Below, piece after piece: positions 44,701-57,889 of a stretch of 64,000 nucleotides of DNA. The stretch spans positions 246,804 to 310,803 of the forward strand of contig NMRA01000483.1 of NCBI GenBank assembly GCA_002633005.1, given 5' to 3'. Both the position numbers and the translations under genes were made by a program. The stretch's first letter is position 1; every line of letters begins with the position of its first letter. Under the pieces are notes generated by a model. That model was not told the origin of the DNA. It ran no database searches and saw nothing but the letters and a program-made list of their open reading frames with translations. The DNA is from Phoronis australis. Its lineage: Eukaryota; Phoronida; Phoronidae.

Positions 44701-47700
44701 TGCCCAACTCCCCCTTCAACGCATTTGGCAGTGAATAGGGTAACTCGTCAAAAGGTGCCTGCAAAGTGTAATTCCCCTTTAAGAGCCTTGTAGAGCCTCC
44801 TTTGGGCATTCTGTTTCCAAAATGGCTGAAAGAAGGGTGTGTGTTTCATTTTGACATGCTCTGGAGCTGAACTATATTTGTAAGTACAATAACCGTTGAT
44901 ATTTTAACTAGTGTAATTTCTTTATGTGGTTTCCTAGTTCAGTTCTATCTAGTTTATAGTTCCCTAAGTTTTTGCATAATGTTTTAGTTTATAGTTACAT
45001 GCAACCAGCTAGTTTGTTTGCTTGCCACTAGATGTAGTTGTTATTTGGGTCATGTTTGTATACATATCATGTTTTAATTTTTGTTTTCCAACTTATCAAC
45101 ACTCTTTGTATTACTTTCTATAGGGACCACTTCTACGGCGATGTTTAAGTGTGTTCGAAGTACGAGAAAGCTATAGAATAAAGTTTTGAAGTAAACACAC
45201 GCCTTTGGCAGTGAATGGGTAAGTTACAGTAAAGCATGTTTGGCAGTAGGTGCGTGAGTCATCGAAAGGCGTGTTTTGCCAAGGGAACAATACTTCAAAG
45301 ATCTGGTTAAAAATCAGTTGCCTGTCCATAAATCTTGATTAACTCCCTTGACTGAGCACTCTACCTATAAAACTGTAAATTTCTTAAAATTTTGATTACT
45401 GAAGACGAGTGGCACTAACTAAAAACTGTTGATTAAACAATTAACACCATACAGACAAGCCACACGAGAACATACACATTCCATGATTCTAGTATTTAAT
45501 ACATTTTATAATCGTATTCACATAGAAAGAGTTAAATTGCTGCTGTTGACATGGGTAAAACATTACTTTACGACTAGTTTGCTTGAGCTGTTAATGACCT
45601 TAATTAAGGAACCAGAGCTAGTTGACAATGAGCAAAATAAGTTAACGAGCCAGTCATTAACTAATTGATGTAGTTCCAATTAAGCTAAAATGTTTTCAAA
45701 GTACTCAGAATTTCTGCATTGATCCACTCAGCTTTAATAGATCTTTCTCAATGACATTGAGGTGCTGAATGCGACGATTTCCCCTTCAGCTGCCTGTATG
45801 AACCTTTATATACTTTTTGGTACAAAGTTTGAGACTGAAATTGGTTCTGCTTATAGCTACTGCTGTATAACAAATTATGATTTTGGAAAATTTTGTGTTC
45901 ATGCATGCATATGCAAAACTATCGAGATTACAGCCCATTGAATCATGGGATGTTTTCAGTATGTATAGACAATGTACAGCCTAAAACTTCTGTTGCTACC
46001 TGTTGTCCTACAGCACACAACCCCAGATGTGAGGTTGGGTCTGTACGTACAAGCCTTGCCAAAGTGGCTGTCCACACAGCAACTGGCTGAAATTTGACCT
46101 CCACTGATGCATGACCTTTGACCCAACAGCTGATGGGGGCATCCCCGACCCACACCAGCTAGATCATCCTACAAAACGGAATACACAAACAAATAACACC
46201 TCCACTGCCTAGGGGTGATGATCAAAGATACAATGCAGCCTGGATCACAACCAAAAGCGTATTATTTGAGATTTTAAGTGTTGTGAATTTACCAGTAAGT
46301 TCGTTCAGAGCCGAAAATGCGTCATATTTAACAAAATTTGCCTCAAGTAACGAATGCTACCAAAATGTAACAAAACAAGATTCCCGTAACTGAGTAATGA
46401 CAACAAATTTTGGCACAATTTACTGTAAAGAAGACTTTGTAGTTAATTTGTTGTCTATGGTGACAATGTGGTGTGAACGGAACACCTTGGTGCTAATTCT
46501 GGCTGTAAGAAACTGCTTTCATATTGTTTTTCTTAATTAAGTTTGAAGTTGGCCATTTTAGAACACTGAAAAAGCACTCAATATTACCTTTAAATGAAGT
46601 TATTGAAACAATTTTTGACCCAATTATTTAGAATTCACAAAAGGAAACCAGTATGTAAACTACAGCCACAGCCATACTTTTATAAATTTTAAAGTAAACA
46701 CCTGAGGCAATAACTTCATTGAGACTTCATCCAGAATTTCAAAAATAGGGAAACTAAAATGGGTTTCCCAATTTTTCAGGGCATTCATGACCAATGAAGT
46801 GTGACTGTTTCTTTATGGTAATGGTCGGATAAAGCGTGCCCGTATTTTGAGAACCAATTTTCTCCACTGAATAAGGAGCATCAAACTGGTTCTCAACATA
46901 TGGGCATGCTATATCAAATTCCATGACCACAAGACAATCTAGTTGCTGTTACAGTGTGATATATTACCATAAAGGCATAGGTCTGCAGTAACAGTCATTA
47001 CATCTTACTTCATATCTTAATGTTATGTAGGACCATATTGAGATATGCAAATTCAAAGTGAATTATCAGAAAACCAAGGCTGTGTCAACTAATAAAAGTA
47101 TATATTTTCTGAAATAAAAATCAGGGGTTACAAAAATACAAGTTATATTTATGTGTCATTGTTATTACAACGTGGCCACCTTTTTAAGTGAAATTTTCAT
47201 TTTTAACAAACTTAAAGGTACATTCATAACAAAACAACCCCTGAGTGAATATTAAAAGAAATCCGAGTCGTATTCGAGAACTGAGTGTTCCTAAGTTCAA
47301 ATGAAGTTGATTGCCAAACCCAAGAAAAAGCCGAAAACGTTGCGAGTTGTCAAAATCTCAAGGTTTTCACTTAATTATTCACTGAAAACTTGCTTTCAGT
47401 CAATATAACCTAAAAACCCTTTTTTATATTCATTATATTAACACTCAGATGCAATGTCAATTGAATTTACAGTGTAATCAACTTAATTATCTCTGAAATG
47501 TTTTAATTTTGTCAGTCGCATTTCAGTGCCTCCAGTGACACTAGGTCAGATATGGGGTAAACAGTTAGTAAGTCAACAGTTCATTGTGGTACACAACATA
47601 TGAAGTATGCACTGGTGAGACTGATATCAACAAACAACAAAAATGGACAATAGAAATCGAGCCTGTGGTTAAAGTGCACTGTGAGCAAGATTGAAACACT

Positions 47701-50700
47701 GAACTGTCATATTATCCGTGAAATTAATGAATTTGGGAGAGGGTTTATCTTTTTTAACAACTTGCAGCGTACGTGAACACACAGTGCCTGATGCCTTGCA
47801 GCGACTCAGTGCATTCATTGTATGATTATGCTATCAACTTTACAATGAACTTTATATGCAAGCACACACAACTCCCTCAGGATCCCTTTCCACATCATTT
47901 TTCTAGGCTATGTTCACCTCGTAGACTCAATATTATGCTGAATCAGTTAATGGAAGGACCGTGGGTACAAACAGAACTGCTCTATGCCTGGTGGGAAATT
48001 CGACTTGAGTGACAGCCTGTCATTGACAGGTCTCTAACCTTTGAACTTAGATAACAAGTAAACAAATTCCCATACGGATTAGGTAGGTCTAGGAAATCGT
48101 TTTTTCTACCATGAACAGGCAAGATGTTGATTTTAAAGTTTAGTTAACTAAAAATGAAGGTCAAAGATTCATCCACGTGGGTAAAGTTTTCAATATTGCA
48201 AACAAAAATGAAAGTAAGGTCCAACATATCCTTAATACTAATTCTTTATTCTGGACAAGGGCAATGAGCTCCCAGTTCTGTTGTTCACAAATTTTAACTT
48301 TTAATCATGGTTACTTCACTTGGGCATCCAAACACTGAACACCGTATTCAAGCACTGAAAAGAGCGTCGTAACTAGGGTGTCAAAATTTGAGTCATTGTG
48401 TCCAACTAACTGCCCACTAGAAAAAAGCCCCATCATTCTCCAAAATATTCTCCTGAAAAACTTACAGCCTGGACGTCTTCGACACATGGTCTGCACGTAG
48501 CGCCATCTTGTGCAGCATTATATGCGTAACAGCCAGCAATGTTCATAGCATCTTTCCACATGATGTTCTTCAAGATTTCTCTATCTTTCCAGCTACAAAT
48601 GTGCCAGCCTAAGACAAACATCGTCTCATTAGCAAACTATTGTACACAGACAACAGGGCTTGGAATGACCAATGACAAAAAACGCGGATACTTTGAAACT
48701 TTTACTGCCCAAATCATGCCCGATAACCAGCCTTTCCCCGACAAAAATCGGGAGGACTAAAAAAAAAAAATGTTACCACCATCAGTAGCATGCATCGGCG
48801 TCCTTTTAGCTCGCTCGTCCACTCTCAACCCACACATTTTTGGCTGCAGAGCGGTAGTATTTGTCGCCGCGCTTAACAATAACACGAGACACCACTGAAA
48901 ATCCCACCACGCTGTCCCAGATGCCCCGGCAATGTTGACAATTTACGTTCCTCCGAAACATAAAGAGCAACTACAGCTTTTCGAGGTGAACGTCGTCTGC
49001 AACGCCGCGGTAAGAAAGGAATTTGCCGAGAAAATTTTATATCAAATCCGATTTTTTTACGCGGATATATTATAAAAAAAGCGGAAAGAACATTTGAAAA
49101 AAGCGGAAATCCGTGTTTCCGCGGAAAATTCCAAGCCCTGAGACACACTTCAGGTAGCATATTGAATTTAGAGTAAACAAACTCTTTAAAGTGCATATTT
49201 TTGTTGTCAGTGTGTCACTGAAGTCATTTTAAATTAGTACTTTATGGCTGTATTCACCCATAAGCTTGCTAAATGTCCATCAAAACATTTGTGAACGACA
49301 TGAAAACCAAAGTCAGGTTTGTATGATGAGGTCACTGTGAAGATTCTACAACTTCATGTAAAAATAAATATCCCGATTGATAGTTTTCCATTTTTTGAAG
49401 GAATGAGCACAGAAAGTGACTACATCACAACCCAAGCAACTATTCCACACTGGAAAAAAACAATATGACGGATGCCCATTCACTTAAACTAACACATCAA
49501 TTCAAAGCCAGTGAATTCAACAAGAATTAGTTTTCAACATTTGAACCTTTGCAGCAGCATCACAATGAACCAAACAGATCATCATTTATTACCCACATAT
49601 TTACCAGGGCTTGGAATGGCCAATGACAAAAAAGGAAAATTTTGTATCTTTCCACAAATAAATAGGCTTGCGTGACAGAAATATTTTTCGTGTTGTAAAA
49701 TTTAACCGAAGCAAACGTTTTTGCATGAATTAAGTCAAAATTATGATAAAAAAGCAACAAAAAGAGGAAACTGGAAATCAAATCAGAGGAAATCAAAACC
49801 AAAAAAGAAGAGATCCTCTTAAAAGAGGAAAATTCCAAGCCCTGCTTTACTAAAAAAAATTAAAAACTGCTTAACTCTTGACCCAATGCAATTTCCTGTA
49901 AGGTGTATCAAGAATTAGAACCAAGATGGTCTAAACTCCTAGACTACCCCAGTACAGTGATATCATGCTATCTGCCTCCATGTGACGTTGAAGCAAATGC
50001 TTAAAATCTTATCAAGTGGCACTTTAAGACAGCAGATAATTTAAAAATTGAGAGACAAAACATTCTTAACATACAGTTTTGCTGAAAAATTTGACATGTT
50101 GTGTTGTAAGTTGCAGAAATTTTCTATTGTAGACATGCCAAGATAAATGCATAACAATAATTGGTAAACCAACTCTGAATCCAAAGAAGGTTGGAAGCTC
50201 ATGTAAATTGAAAGCGTAGAATTTAGTGTCATACACTTCACACTTGAATTATTTATAAATATTAACCTACACGTGTTGAAATGAGGATCGCGTGAAGACA
50301 TTTATCTGCAGAAATGATATGGCAAATATAACTGCACGGAAATCAAGCACTATAAATGAACTTATTCAATCGAGAGATTTGACATTTTACTATTCAGTTG
50401 TCACTCCACCATTTGCATTTTACAAATACTGTTGTACTCAATACAAAGGCATTCGGGTCACTCACTACTAATTAAAATATGACGTCATTAGGCCAAAATA
50501 AGATGGCCGAGTGTGATTCATAGTTGTCTACAAAGAGGTAGAAAAAAGATAATATAACCAAAGTACCTAAGGAAATTCGATTTTGTTAGTACTGGCAAAT
50601 AAGTATCTTGTCCCTATCAGTATACTGGTAATTTCTTACATTTACCGCATGTCCATTTCACAGAATCTGAGAAAAAAATTTAATTTTCAATGGACCTTGA

Positions 50701-51022
50701 GTTCTGTTCTAGCTGGTGTATTGGGTAGTATAACAAATGGTGATAAGTACAAGTACCCGTAATCCGTGATGGACAGGAGTTTTCTCCCACACTTTCAAGT
50801 GGAAGGGGTCTGAAAAAGGCGTAAACTTGTAAACTATATACCTGAAGAACACAGATGTCCGCTCTCTTGGATGTGTCCAGCCCAGTAACCTGGGCAACCA
50901 TGGACTGAATCATTGACCAATTGAAACGCAGGACTGGATTTAGCACATCCAGAAGAGAACAACTGATAGGCTGCCAGACAGGAGCATTGGAGCAGGACAC
51001 CGAGCAGGAAGCATTGCTTCAT
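41735..51022 (-). CDS. secreted protein with two novel Cys-rich modules flanking an Ig domain, six exons, 392 aa
   Basis: Exons (minus strand, in order): 51022-50842, 48608-48466, 46168-46000, 44121-43951, 42763-42656, 42141-41735. All introns are GT-AG and phases agree at every join, giving 393 codons with stop. Residues 1-19 (MKQCFLLGVLLQCSCLAAY) are a signal peptide. Residues about 25-164 form Cys-rich module 1: GYWAGHI, SGWHICSW, GCYAYNAAQDGATCRPC, DLAGVGRGCP, SCCVDSHFGKACTY, TSGVVCC. Residues about 175-257 form an I-set-like Ig domain, with VRCPV, ITWYRND and SGLYRCRARN. Residues 259-392 repeat the Cys-rich module in one exon: SWEGHI, LGWRVCIS, GCFALD, GCGKC, AGIGKNCP, NCVY, TSGVLCC. The function is unknown. 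Cysteines, signal peptide and Ig fold point to an extracellular binding protein. I cannot name the family. Confidence 0.82.
42142..42655 (-). other. last intron of the Ig/Cys-rich gene
   Basis: Donor gtaaga after exon 5 and acceptor tttatttag before exon 6. AT-rich, with no repeat recognised. Confidence 0.6.
44122..45999 (-). other. third intron of the Ig/Cys-rich gene
   Basis: Contains a pair of related short blocks (tttggcagtgaat...gggtaa) near 44727 and 45205 that may bound a small element, but the ends are not clear. No extra exon is needed for frame. Confidence 0.45.
48654..49140. mobile_element. MITE with perfect CAGGGCTTGGAAT ends, long copy (intron 1)
   Basis: Begins cagggcttggaatgaccaat and ends ggaaaattccaagccctg, giving 13-bp perfect inverted ends. 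It is 487 bp and lies in intron 1 of the Ig/Cys-rich gene. CAGGG termini are common in hAT elements, but I cannot identify an 8-bp target duplication, so the superfamily is uncertain. Confidence 0.7.
49605..49844. mobile_element. MITE with CAGGGCTTGGAAT ends, short copy (intron 1)
   Basis: Same ends as the copy 0.5 kb away (cagggcttggaatggccaat and aggaaaattccaagccctg) but 240 bp long and with a mostly different interior. The flanks show ttac on both sides, a possible partial target duplication. Confidence 0.7.
49845..50841 (-). other. first intron of the Ig/Cys-rich gene, 5' part
   Basis: Donor gtatat follows the signal-peptide exon at 50841. No exon or repeat is recognised in this part. 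Confidence 0.5.
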
Positions 51023-53309
51023 TCTACTTAATCAACGGTCGTCATGGCAACAGGACCTACAATAATATTTAACATAATTATTGGATATTTCAAACATCTT
51101 GAAAAATAATAAAGGAAATGTTCAAATTCCAGTTGAAAGATAACTCATACATTTAAAGTACCATACTTGTTCAGGTTACCACCTGAGGCCCTTGTTGACA
51201 CAGGAATCTCTAAAATCAGGGGTTAGTGTTATGCTGAACACTGATGCTTAAAAAAAAAATTTGAGAAGGGTCTAGTGGACACTTACCGAAGCAGTTGATC
51301 GGATAAATGAAATGATCAGGGCGCTACATGTTGAGCTCAGACTTCACATCAACAGTATATTACATAGAATCAACTAGTTACCTACAGAGATGGCATCACG
51401 AAAACATGCTACTCCATGGTAAGGGAGTGCATTTTCAGGAGCTAGATTTCTGATGAAACAGTCGCAAAGACACAGCCACTTTTAAGCCTTGATCTTATAA
51501 TTTGGGGACGGGTGCTTAAAAGTGAAAATTTTGTTAAGAGGTAGTGCAGCAAGCCAAGCATGGATGTTACCCGACTGAGTATGGTTAAGTTATAAAAGAC
51601 GCTAGAAATATAGACTTACAAATTTCTTGTTTTACATCCTGCAGGTACCACTGCATGTTCATGATATGGGTTAATTTTAGAGGGTGTACGTAACCCCTTA
51701 ATTACTATTGCAACAACTGCTTACATACCTGAATTAGTAATAGCCTGTTTTTATTTTTTCAGTAGGGAAAAAACTTATGTTAGCCAATTTTGACCAGTTT
51801 CTCAGATATCAGTGGTCAAAATTTAAGTTAAGAATAAAACTACAACTTTACTGGTATATGCTTGCCCTACAGATAAGTTGGAACTAAGATTCAAACCAAC
51901 AAAGGCATATGAAAGTACACAAGTTGTACACCAGGATTAAACACACAACATATAGTCCCAGTTGTATATGACAAAAATGAAACATCAAGGATAAAAGCAA
52001 AATTCACTCCCTGGTCTTCCAGGATAACACCATTGTAGCAGATTATAAGACACAATTTCAATTTTGACACAACAAAATCACATATGGTTGGCACAAAGAA
52101 GTCTTCATTATTCAAACTTTAGTTCTCAGTATCTGCACCATTTACGGTTATGTAAGACCCTAGAACATGTCCAAATTTAGCTAAATTGGGAACATCATAT
52201 CTCACAAATGGCTTTATATGAAACTTTCAGAATGCTGTAAGCACTATTCTCCAAAACTCTGTTAGGATTTGTTTTTAAAATGTTCCGCTTATATAAGAAG
52301 GCTTGAAGGCTTTTCAAAAAAATATAAAAGTTATGAGATTTCAACATTTATATTTCTAACAAAATTTGGTCATGCTTATAGATTGTTGCCACAGTTTTTC
52401 TGTTGGCTCCTTGTTACTAAATTTTACTGAAAAGACATGGCCATGAAACCCAGAAAATGTTTACATTTACCAACTTACAATCTATATAGTTTCTTTGATA
52501 TTTGGCTAAGTACACAAACTTGTAGATTAAGTTCCTACAGTACAGGAACACATAACAGATTTAGAGAGGACTATGCAACAACTAAAACCCCTGAGCAAGC
52601 ATTTCCAACAGCAGGAAAGCAACCATCTTGTTAACCTACCCAACTTATTCCCTTGTAATCCTCACACTGTACTGATTAACTGGAGCCTTTCTTGTTGCTT
52701 TTAAATAAACCAATTTCATCTTCCTTTGTGACAACTGATACAGCCACTACAAGCCAACAAAACCTTTAGAAACAACAAACAGTGACTGGACAAAAGGCCA
52801 ACACAAATAATCACAAACTTAACCCACATCAAAGTGCCCAGGACAGTTATCTGTTTAATCAGAGGGTGAGAGGGAGAGAGAGAGGGCTATTGTTAGAAAC
52901 CAGTTTGTGTGAATCAAGCTTACTATGGTTGTACATGTACTAACTTTGATCAACTCACTGTTGACAGTTGAAGGAATACTGAGCCTCATTACATATAATG
53001 AGCTCAAACTTACTAAATCTGGCTGTAACTCCTTCTATAGTGTTGACTGTAATGTAAGTAATCTTTGCCATTCACACTGACAGTATGTGTAACCTCAGTT
53101 CCCTGTTTTAGTTGCTGGTACTCAATGCTATTGCTTTTAGGTTCACCCCACTCTGTGCTTCACTGCGCCTGTTTACAACAAGATTTTACAGCAAGGCCAC
53201 AAACAGTTCATAAATTTTGCAACTGCTAAGCTATATCGAATTGCAATGGTTATAACTTCTTGGTAAACCACCCTCACAAGAGGTTACAACTGCCCTACTA
53301 TTACAGTTT
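51023..53309. other. upstream flank of the Ig/Cys-rich gene, no further gene seen
   Basis: The promoter of the minus-strand gene should lie just above 51022, but no clear core element is visible. A short gagagg run lies at 52864-52888. Nothing else is recognised. Confidence 0.35.
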
Positions 53310-55245
53310 CTACAAGAGCAATGCAGAGCATTGAAATGCACCTACGACTGCACCATCAAAGGTGTGCTTATTTATTTGTATCATAAAAAATGGCCATTAG
53401 ATGGCACAGATCACATTGGACTCATCCAAAAATGGGAAGCAATGAGTCTCCTCGTCTTTCAAAATTATTTACCAAATTTCATGACAATCCACCAAAGAAC
53501 TTCAAAAGATACAATGGCAAACATAAAAAACTGCCATTATAGGAACCACATCAGTAGACGAATCCGTCCAGTTGCCATCTTCATAACGGATATTTGTTTG
53601 CCCAATTTCATGAAAAAGCATCAAGGAACTCTGAAGTTACAGAGGCAAATGCAAAAAAAATGAAATTGCCACTAGGGACCACAGCTGTGGTTGGAATGGC
53701 CTGGAACTGGCCAACATCAAATGCCTTCTCCATAGGAACATATCTGCTGAGTTTCGGAAAGATCTTGCATAGGGTAAATGAGGGAGGTACAGCTGTGGAC
53801 AAAAAAAAAATCTGAGGAGGGGGTGCCAGAGTAATTGAAAACGTCCGAAAATTAACGTTAGGCTCAGTCTTCTCACCAGGAAGACATCTCCAAGTTTTAA
53901 CAATGATCCTTCAAGTGGTTTTGTGAATGGACAGGATGATGTCAAAAATGTACTAAACAAATTTTTTAGTACCCACCATGAGACGCAGAATATGTCAAAT
54001 CCGCCAAAAATGAGAAGGCATCGTCATTTCCTTAATAGAAAGATATCTGCAAGATTTCGCAATACTGAAAATGTCCGTTATTATGTAAAATTTCTCCGAA
54101 AACTGGAACCTGTAGACTCTTTAATAGAAATCTATAAATTTCATGAAAACCTGCCAAGGAGCTTCAAAGATACAAAGGACATCGAATAAAATAAAATTGA
54201 CACAAGGGGACACAGCGCTAGTTGTAGCCACCCAAATGTTGGCATTCAGTTGTCCATTGCCAACTTCTTACAAATACACTTGCCATATTTAATGAAAATC
54301 CTGCAGAGGGTTTGGGTGATACAGTCATAGGCGCTAATGCAACTAGGCGACACTACAGTAGTCCGAGTCATCCGAAAATCACCATCAGCCGTACTCTTCA
54401 CAGTAGAAACATAAATGTCAATTTTCAAAATCATCCTAAGAGTGGTCTGGTTGATAGAGGGGTGGATGCCAAAAACAGACTAAAAACAATGGTGAAAAAT
54501 ACATCAAATCTATCTGAAAACTGTAAAATGTTATCCTTTCTTTAATAGAAAGCTATTTACCAAATTTCTCTCAAGGAACTTAAGAGAAACAGAGGAAAAT
54601 CGGAAAAAATGAAATTGCCACCAGGGGGCACAGCATTCCTCGGATCGGTCTGAAAGTCATCGTAGTCCGTTGCCAACTTTAAATAAGTACACCTGCTAAA
54701 TTAAGATCCTGCTCACGGTTTTGGAGATACAGCCATGAGTGCAAAAAATAAAACTGATACTAGGAGGCACCACAGCAGTCGAAGTCACCGGGAATCCATC
54801 GTTAGCCATCCTCTTCATAGTAGGAACATATATGCCAATTTTCACAATCATCCTTAGAGGTTGATAGAGGCGGATGCCAAAAAAGCTGACCCAAAACAGT
54901 AAAAATGGCCAATAGGTGCCGCAAAATACCTTGAATCCATCCGAAAATGGGAACATAGCGCCACTTCACTAATAGATGCCTATCTACCAAATTTTACGAA
55001 AATCCGTTGAGGACCTTTGACGATACAGAGGTAATCGTAAAAGAATAAAATTGCCACTAGGGGACACGCGTTTGGCCGATCCGTACAAAAGTCCGTTAAT
55101 GTCGTCCCATCTATGAAAGAAACACGTGCAAAATTTCATAAACACACATCAAAGGGATTTGGAGATAGAGCAGTGGACGCTGGATGCCAGGCAGACGCCA
55201 GATGGACAGGGATGATGACATAAATATATGATTGGGCGCATAAAA
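53310..55245 (+). repeat. 415-bp repeat array with CTCF-like motifs, block 2
   Basis: Opens with acaagagcaatgcagagcat and ends with ggacagggatgatgacataa and gcgcataaaa, so this may be a full-length copy of about 1.9 kb. Internal phrases recur with a period near 415 (tgtcaattttcaaaatc at 54416, tgccaattttcacaatc at 54831). CTCF-like cores include 54617-54631 (gccaccagggggcac, the best in the window), 53392-53406 and 55048-55062. Several weaker variants have lost the central G. Confidence 0.7.
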
Positions 55246-57889
55246 AAACGATTTTAAAGTGTTCAGACTGAGTGTTATAACCTTTAAATCAGTATTAAAT
55301 GTTATAATCAACTGCAACTCCAAAAGATTACCAAATGTCTACAACCTAATTCCGCAGCTAATTTATACTGTTCAAAACTAGATTAAAGTCTGCAGTTTGT
55401 CAAATGTAAATTTACGGAAACCTTTCAATTTCGAACAAAAATGATTGCCAAAATAGCATTTACCTATTTTTCAGATGGTTAAGTTGTTAATATATAAAAA
55501 ATTACAAAAGTTTTGTTTTAAGATCATACAAGTAGCTGCTCATTACCTATCATGCTACTGATAATGTCAAGTTTTTCTAAATAATTATTTTATTGAGAAA
55601 TTTGACAAAATAAAATTTCACGTCTACCATCTTGTGTGCTAAACTGAAGAGTGTGTAACTTTTACAAGCCTCTCAATTTTCAAGACAATGGAAAAGTTTA
55701 GGAAGTTTCTCGGGAAGCTTTATCAGCCCCAACAGACATACTACACAGAGCAATTATAAATTACCTCCAAGGCAAGTCTGCTAAAAATTCTTCAATTTGG
55801 TGCAATCCCTAAAAATTGGGACAGCAATGTTACAGTAGAAATTGAACTTTCTTTAAATCTGAAGAATGGGACATGAGCAATTTTGGCGTTTATCATTTCT
55901 AAAATTTCGGACACTGCATGTGGTATTGACGACTAAGACTGGCAATTAATAAAATTGTTGGAAATCGCAACTGACGAAACGTAAGCATAACCAATGGATC
56001 ATCAGATGTCTAATCAGAGTACTTAATGAGCATTCATGCATGTTTTCAGAAAACCATCCTGCTTTTTGATTTAAAGGCAAGTGAACGCTATATTAGTTTG
56101 CTGTAGATAATAATTTGGCAATGGCAATTTTGAGTAAATTTTCCCACCTGTTCATTTTCAAGATTCAATTTTGATAGATTGATCTTTCTATGCAGTTCAT
56201 TTCCCACAACAGTACTTGCATGCTCACGAAATTTGGGGTTTGCAAATAGCAATCAGTTGGGTACAACTTGCTAGAATTTTGAAACTGAAATCTTCACTGA
56301 AAAAGACGAGACAGATGTGGTAGGATTTTAATTTTGTCATACGGATATTTGCCACAAGAAAAACGCGTACTAGAGTCTCGAGACTTTAGATGGAAAATGT
56401 AACATCATGATAGAAATGCAAGATCTCACTGACACAGTGCTTCTCACATCAGAAGTCGAGCTCATTGACCAAACCCAAATAAAATAGCTGCCAGTTAGCT
56501 GCTTGGAATGTTGAATTATGGAGTAACTTAGACAACCAACACTAACAGTCAGACAATGTTCACCATTTGGGTTGTACCAGATGAATTGTCTTAGGGCAAG
56601 TATCTCACAGGCAACTAGCATTCTTGACAGCACACCAGCAAATTTCTTTGTGACACCAGATCCCATTCATGAGCACCAAAAGGTTATCACTCCTACAGTC
56701 TACATGTTGACTGGTTAGTTGGAAAGAAGTGAAGTAATGATGCCAATCTCACCAGTGCATGACAAGCTTGTCAATAGCAGTCAGATCAGTTGTGGAGAAA
56801 TGGGTCATTGCTGGAGTGGACCAGGATCATAATGCGACACTAAATGGGATTCCTGCAACGAAACGCTACCCAGTGCCCATGCTTCACTTGCAGTGCATAC
56901 AGGCAATATGTTGCAAAGACTTGTGTGATTTAGCCAAAGCAACGACCATGGACCGGGGTGGGGAGGAACATGAGACACTTGATATTCCACCACAAAAAAT
57001 AGTATGAAGGTGGTTGAGAAAGGGGGTCCAGAGCTCCCCCCTTCCTGAATCCACATTCGGGCTGGTGTATCTTTCTTACATGCTTACATTGTGCATATGG
57101 AATGTTTCAAAAAGAAGGAACTCCCTGTCACATGATTTCTGTATGAGTTCGTGATTTTACTGGAAAAGATTATAGTCAACACTGATCTAAAGCTCAGTCA
57201 ATGTTCTGGTGACAAACCTAAGGGCCACTGCAGAGCTAGAACTTGAGCAGACTGCTGTGAGTGAGCAATATCTAGCTGAGAGTTGACAGCTAAGTTGAGA
57301 CCCGTTGACTGAGCAAGTGGCTTGATCATTCATGGTTGTCATACATTCACTCCTTGATGCAAGCTAGTAACTCAGCTCTCAGTCCATTTGTAGCAGATGG
57401 CTCAGCTGTAAACCCACTTTCCAGGTTGCCCAATGTAGGGGCAGAGTACAAAAGTGCAAGATTAGATCACTTACCTATAACAAAATGGAATGTGCTTAGC
57501 ACCAGTCTCTATCAGATTGTTTTCACGAGGTAAAGGTTTACAACAGCTTTAAACACCTCACAAACCCAAAGACAATTGTACATGTAATGAATCCATCAGA
57601 CAAACTTGCAGGCATTGAGTTGCAATGCCGACATCAAGAAATTGACAAATTGGGCAAGTATCAGTGATGGGTTCCTAATTTGTTCTTCCATTAACTGAAG
57701 AGCGCCTGACATTTTAAAAAGTAGGTCAATCATGCATTTGCAAATTCCAACCCCTATGAAAGAGAAGTGTTCACTTTAGGGTTTCTTTGCTGATAAGGAA
57801 ATTAGTCAGCATGTACGGTAATTACACCTTGTACAGTCATAGAAAAATAATGGTAATACTAGTAATAACAAGACCAAATTTTGTTTCCT
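55246..57889. other. intergenic, no gene seen
   Basis: Open frames of up to about 98 codons occur on both strands (for example 56370-56666 minus and 56759-57007 plus). They show no family resemblance and no splice support. Confidence 0.35.

Noticed and set aside
46000-46158. Acceptor at 46158 for exon 3 of the Ig/Cys-rich gene
   Set aside because: It breaks the reading frame with exon 2. The acceptor ten bases upstream (exon from 46168) restores frame and adds DDLA, matching the equivalent MA in the second module.
56370-57007. Open frames of 98 and 82 codons on opposite strands
   Set aside because: No domain, no splice sites that would extend them, and no resemblance to a known family.
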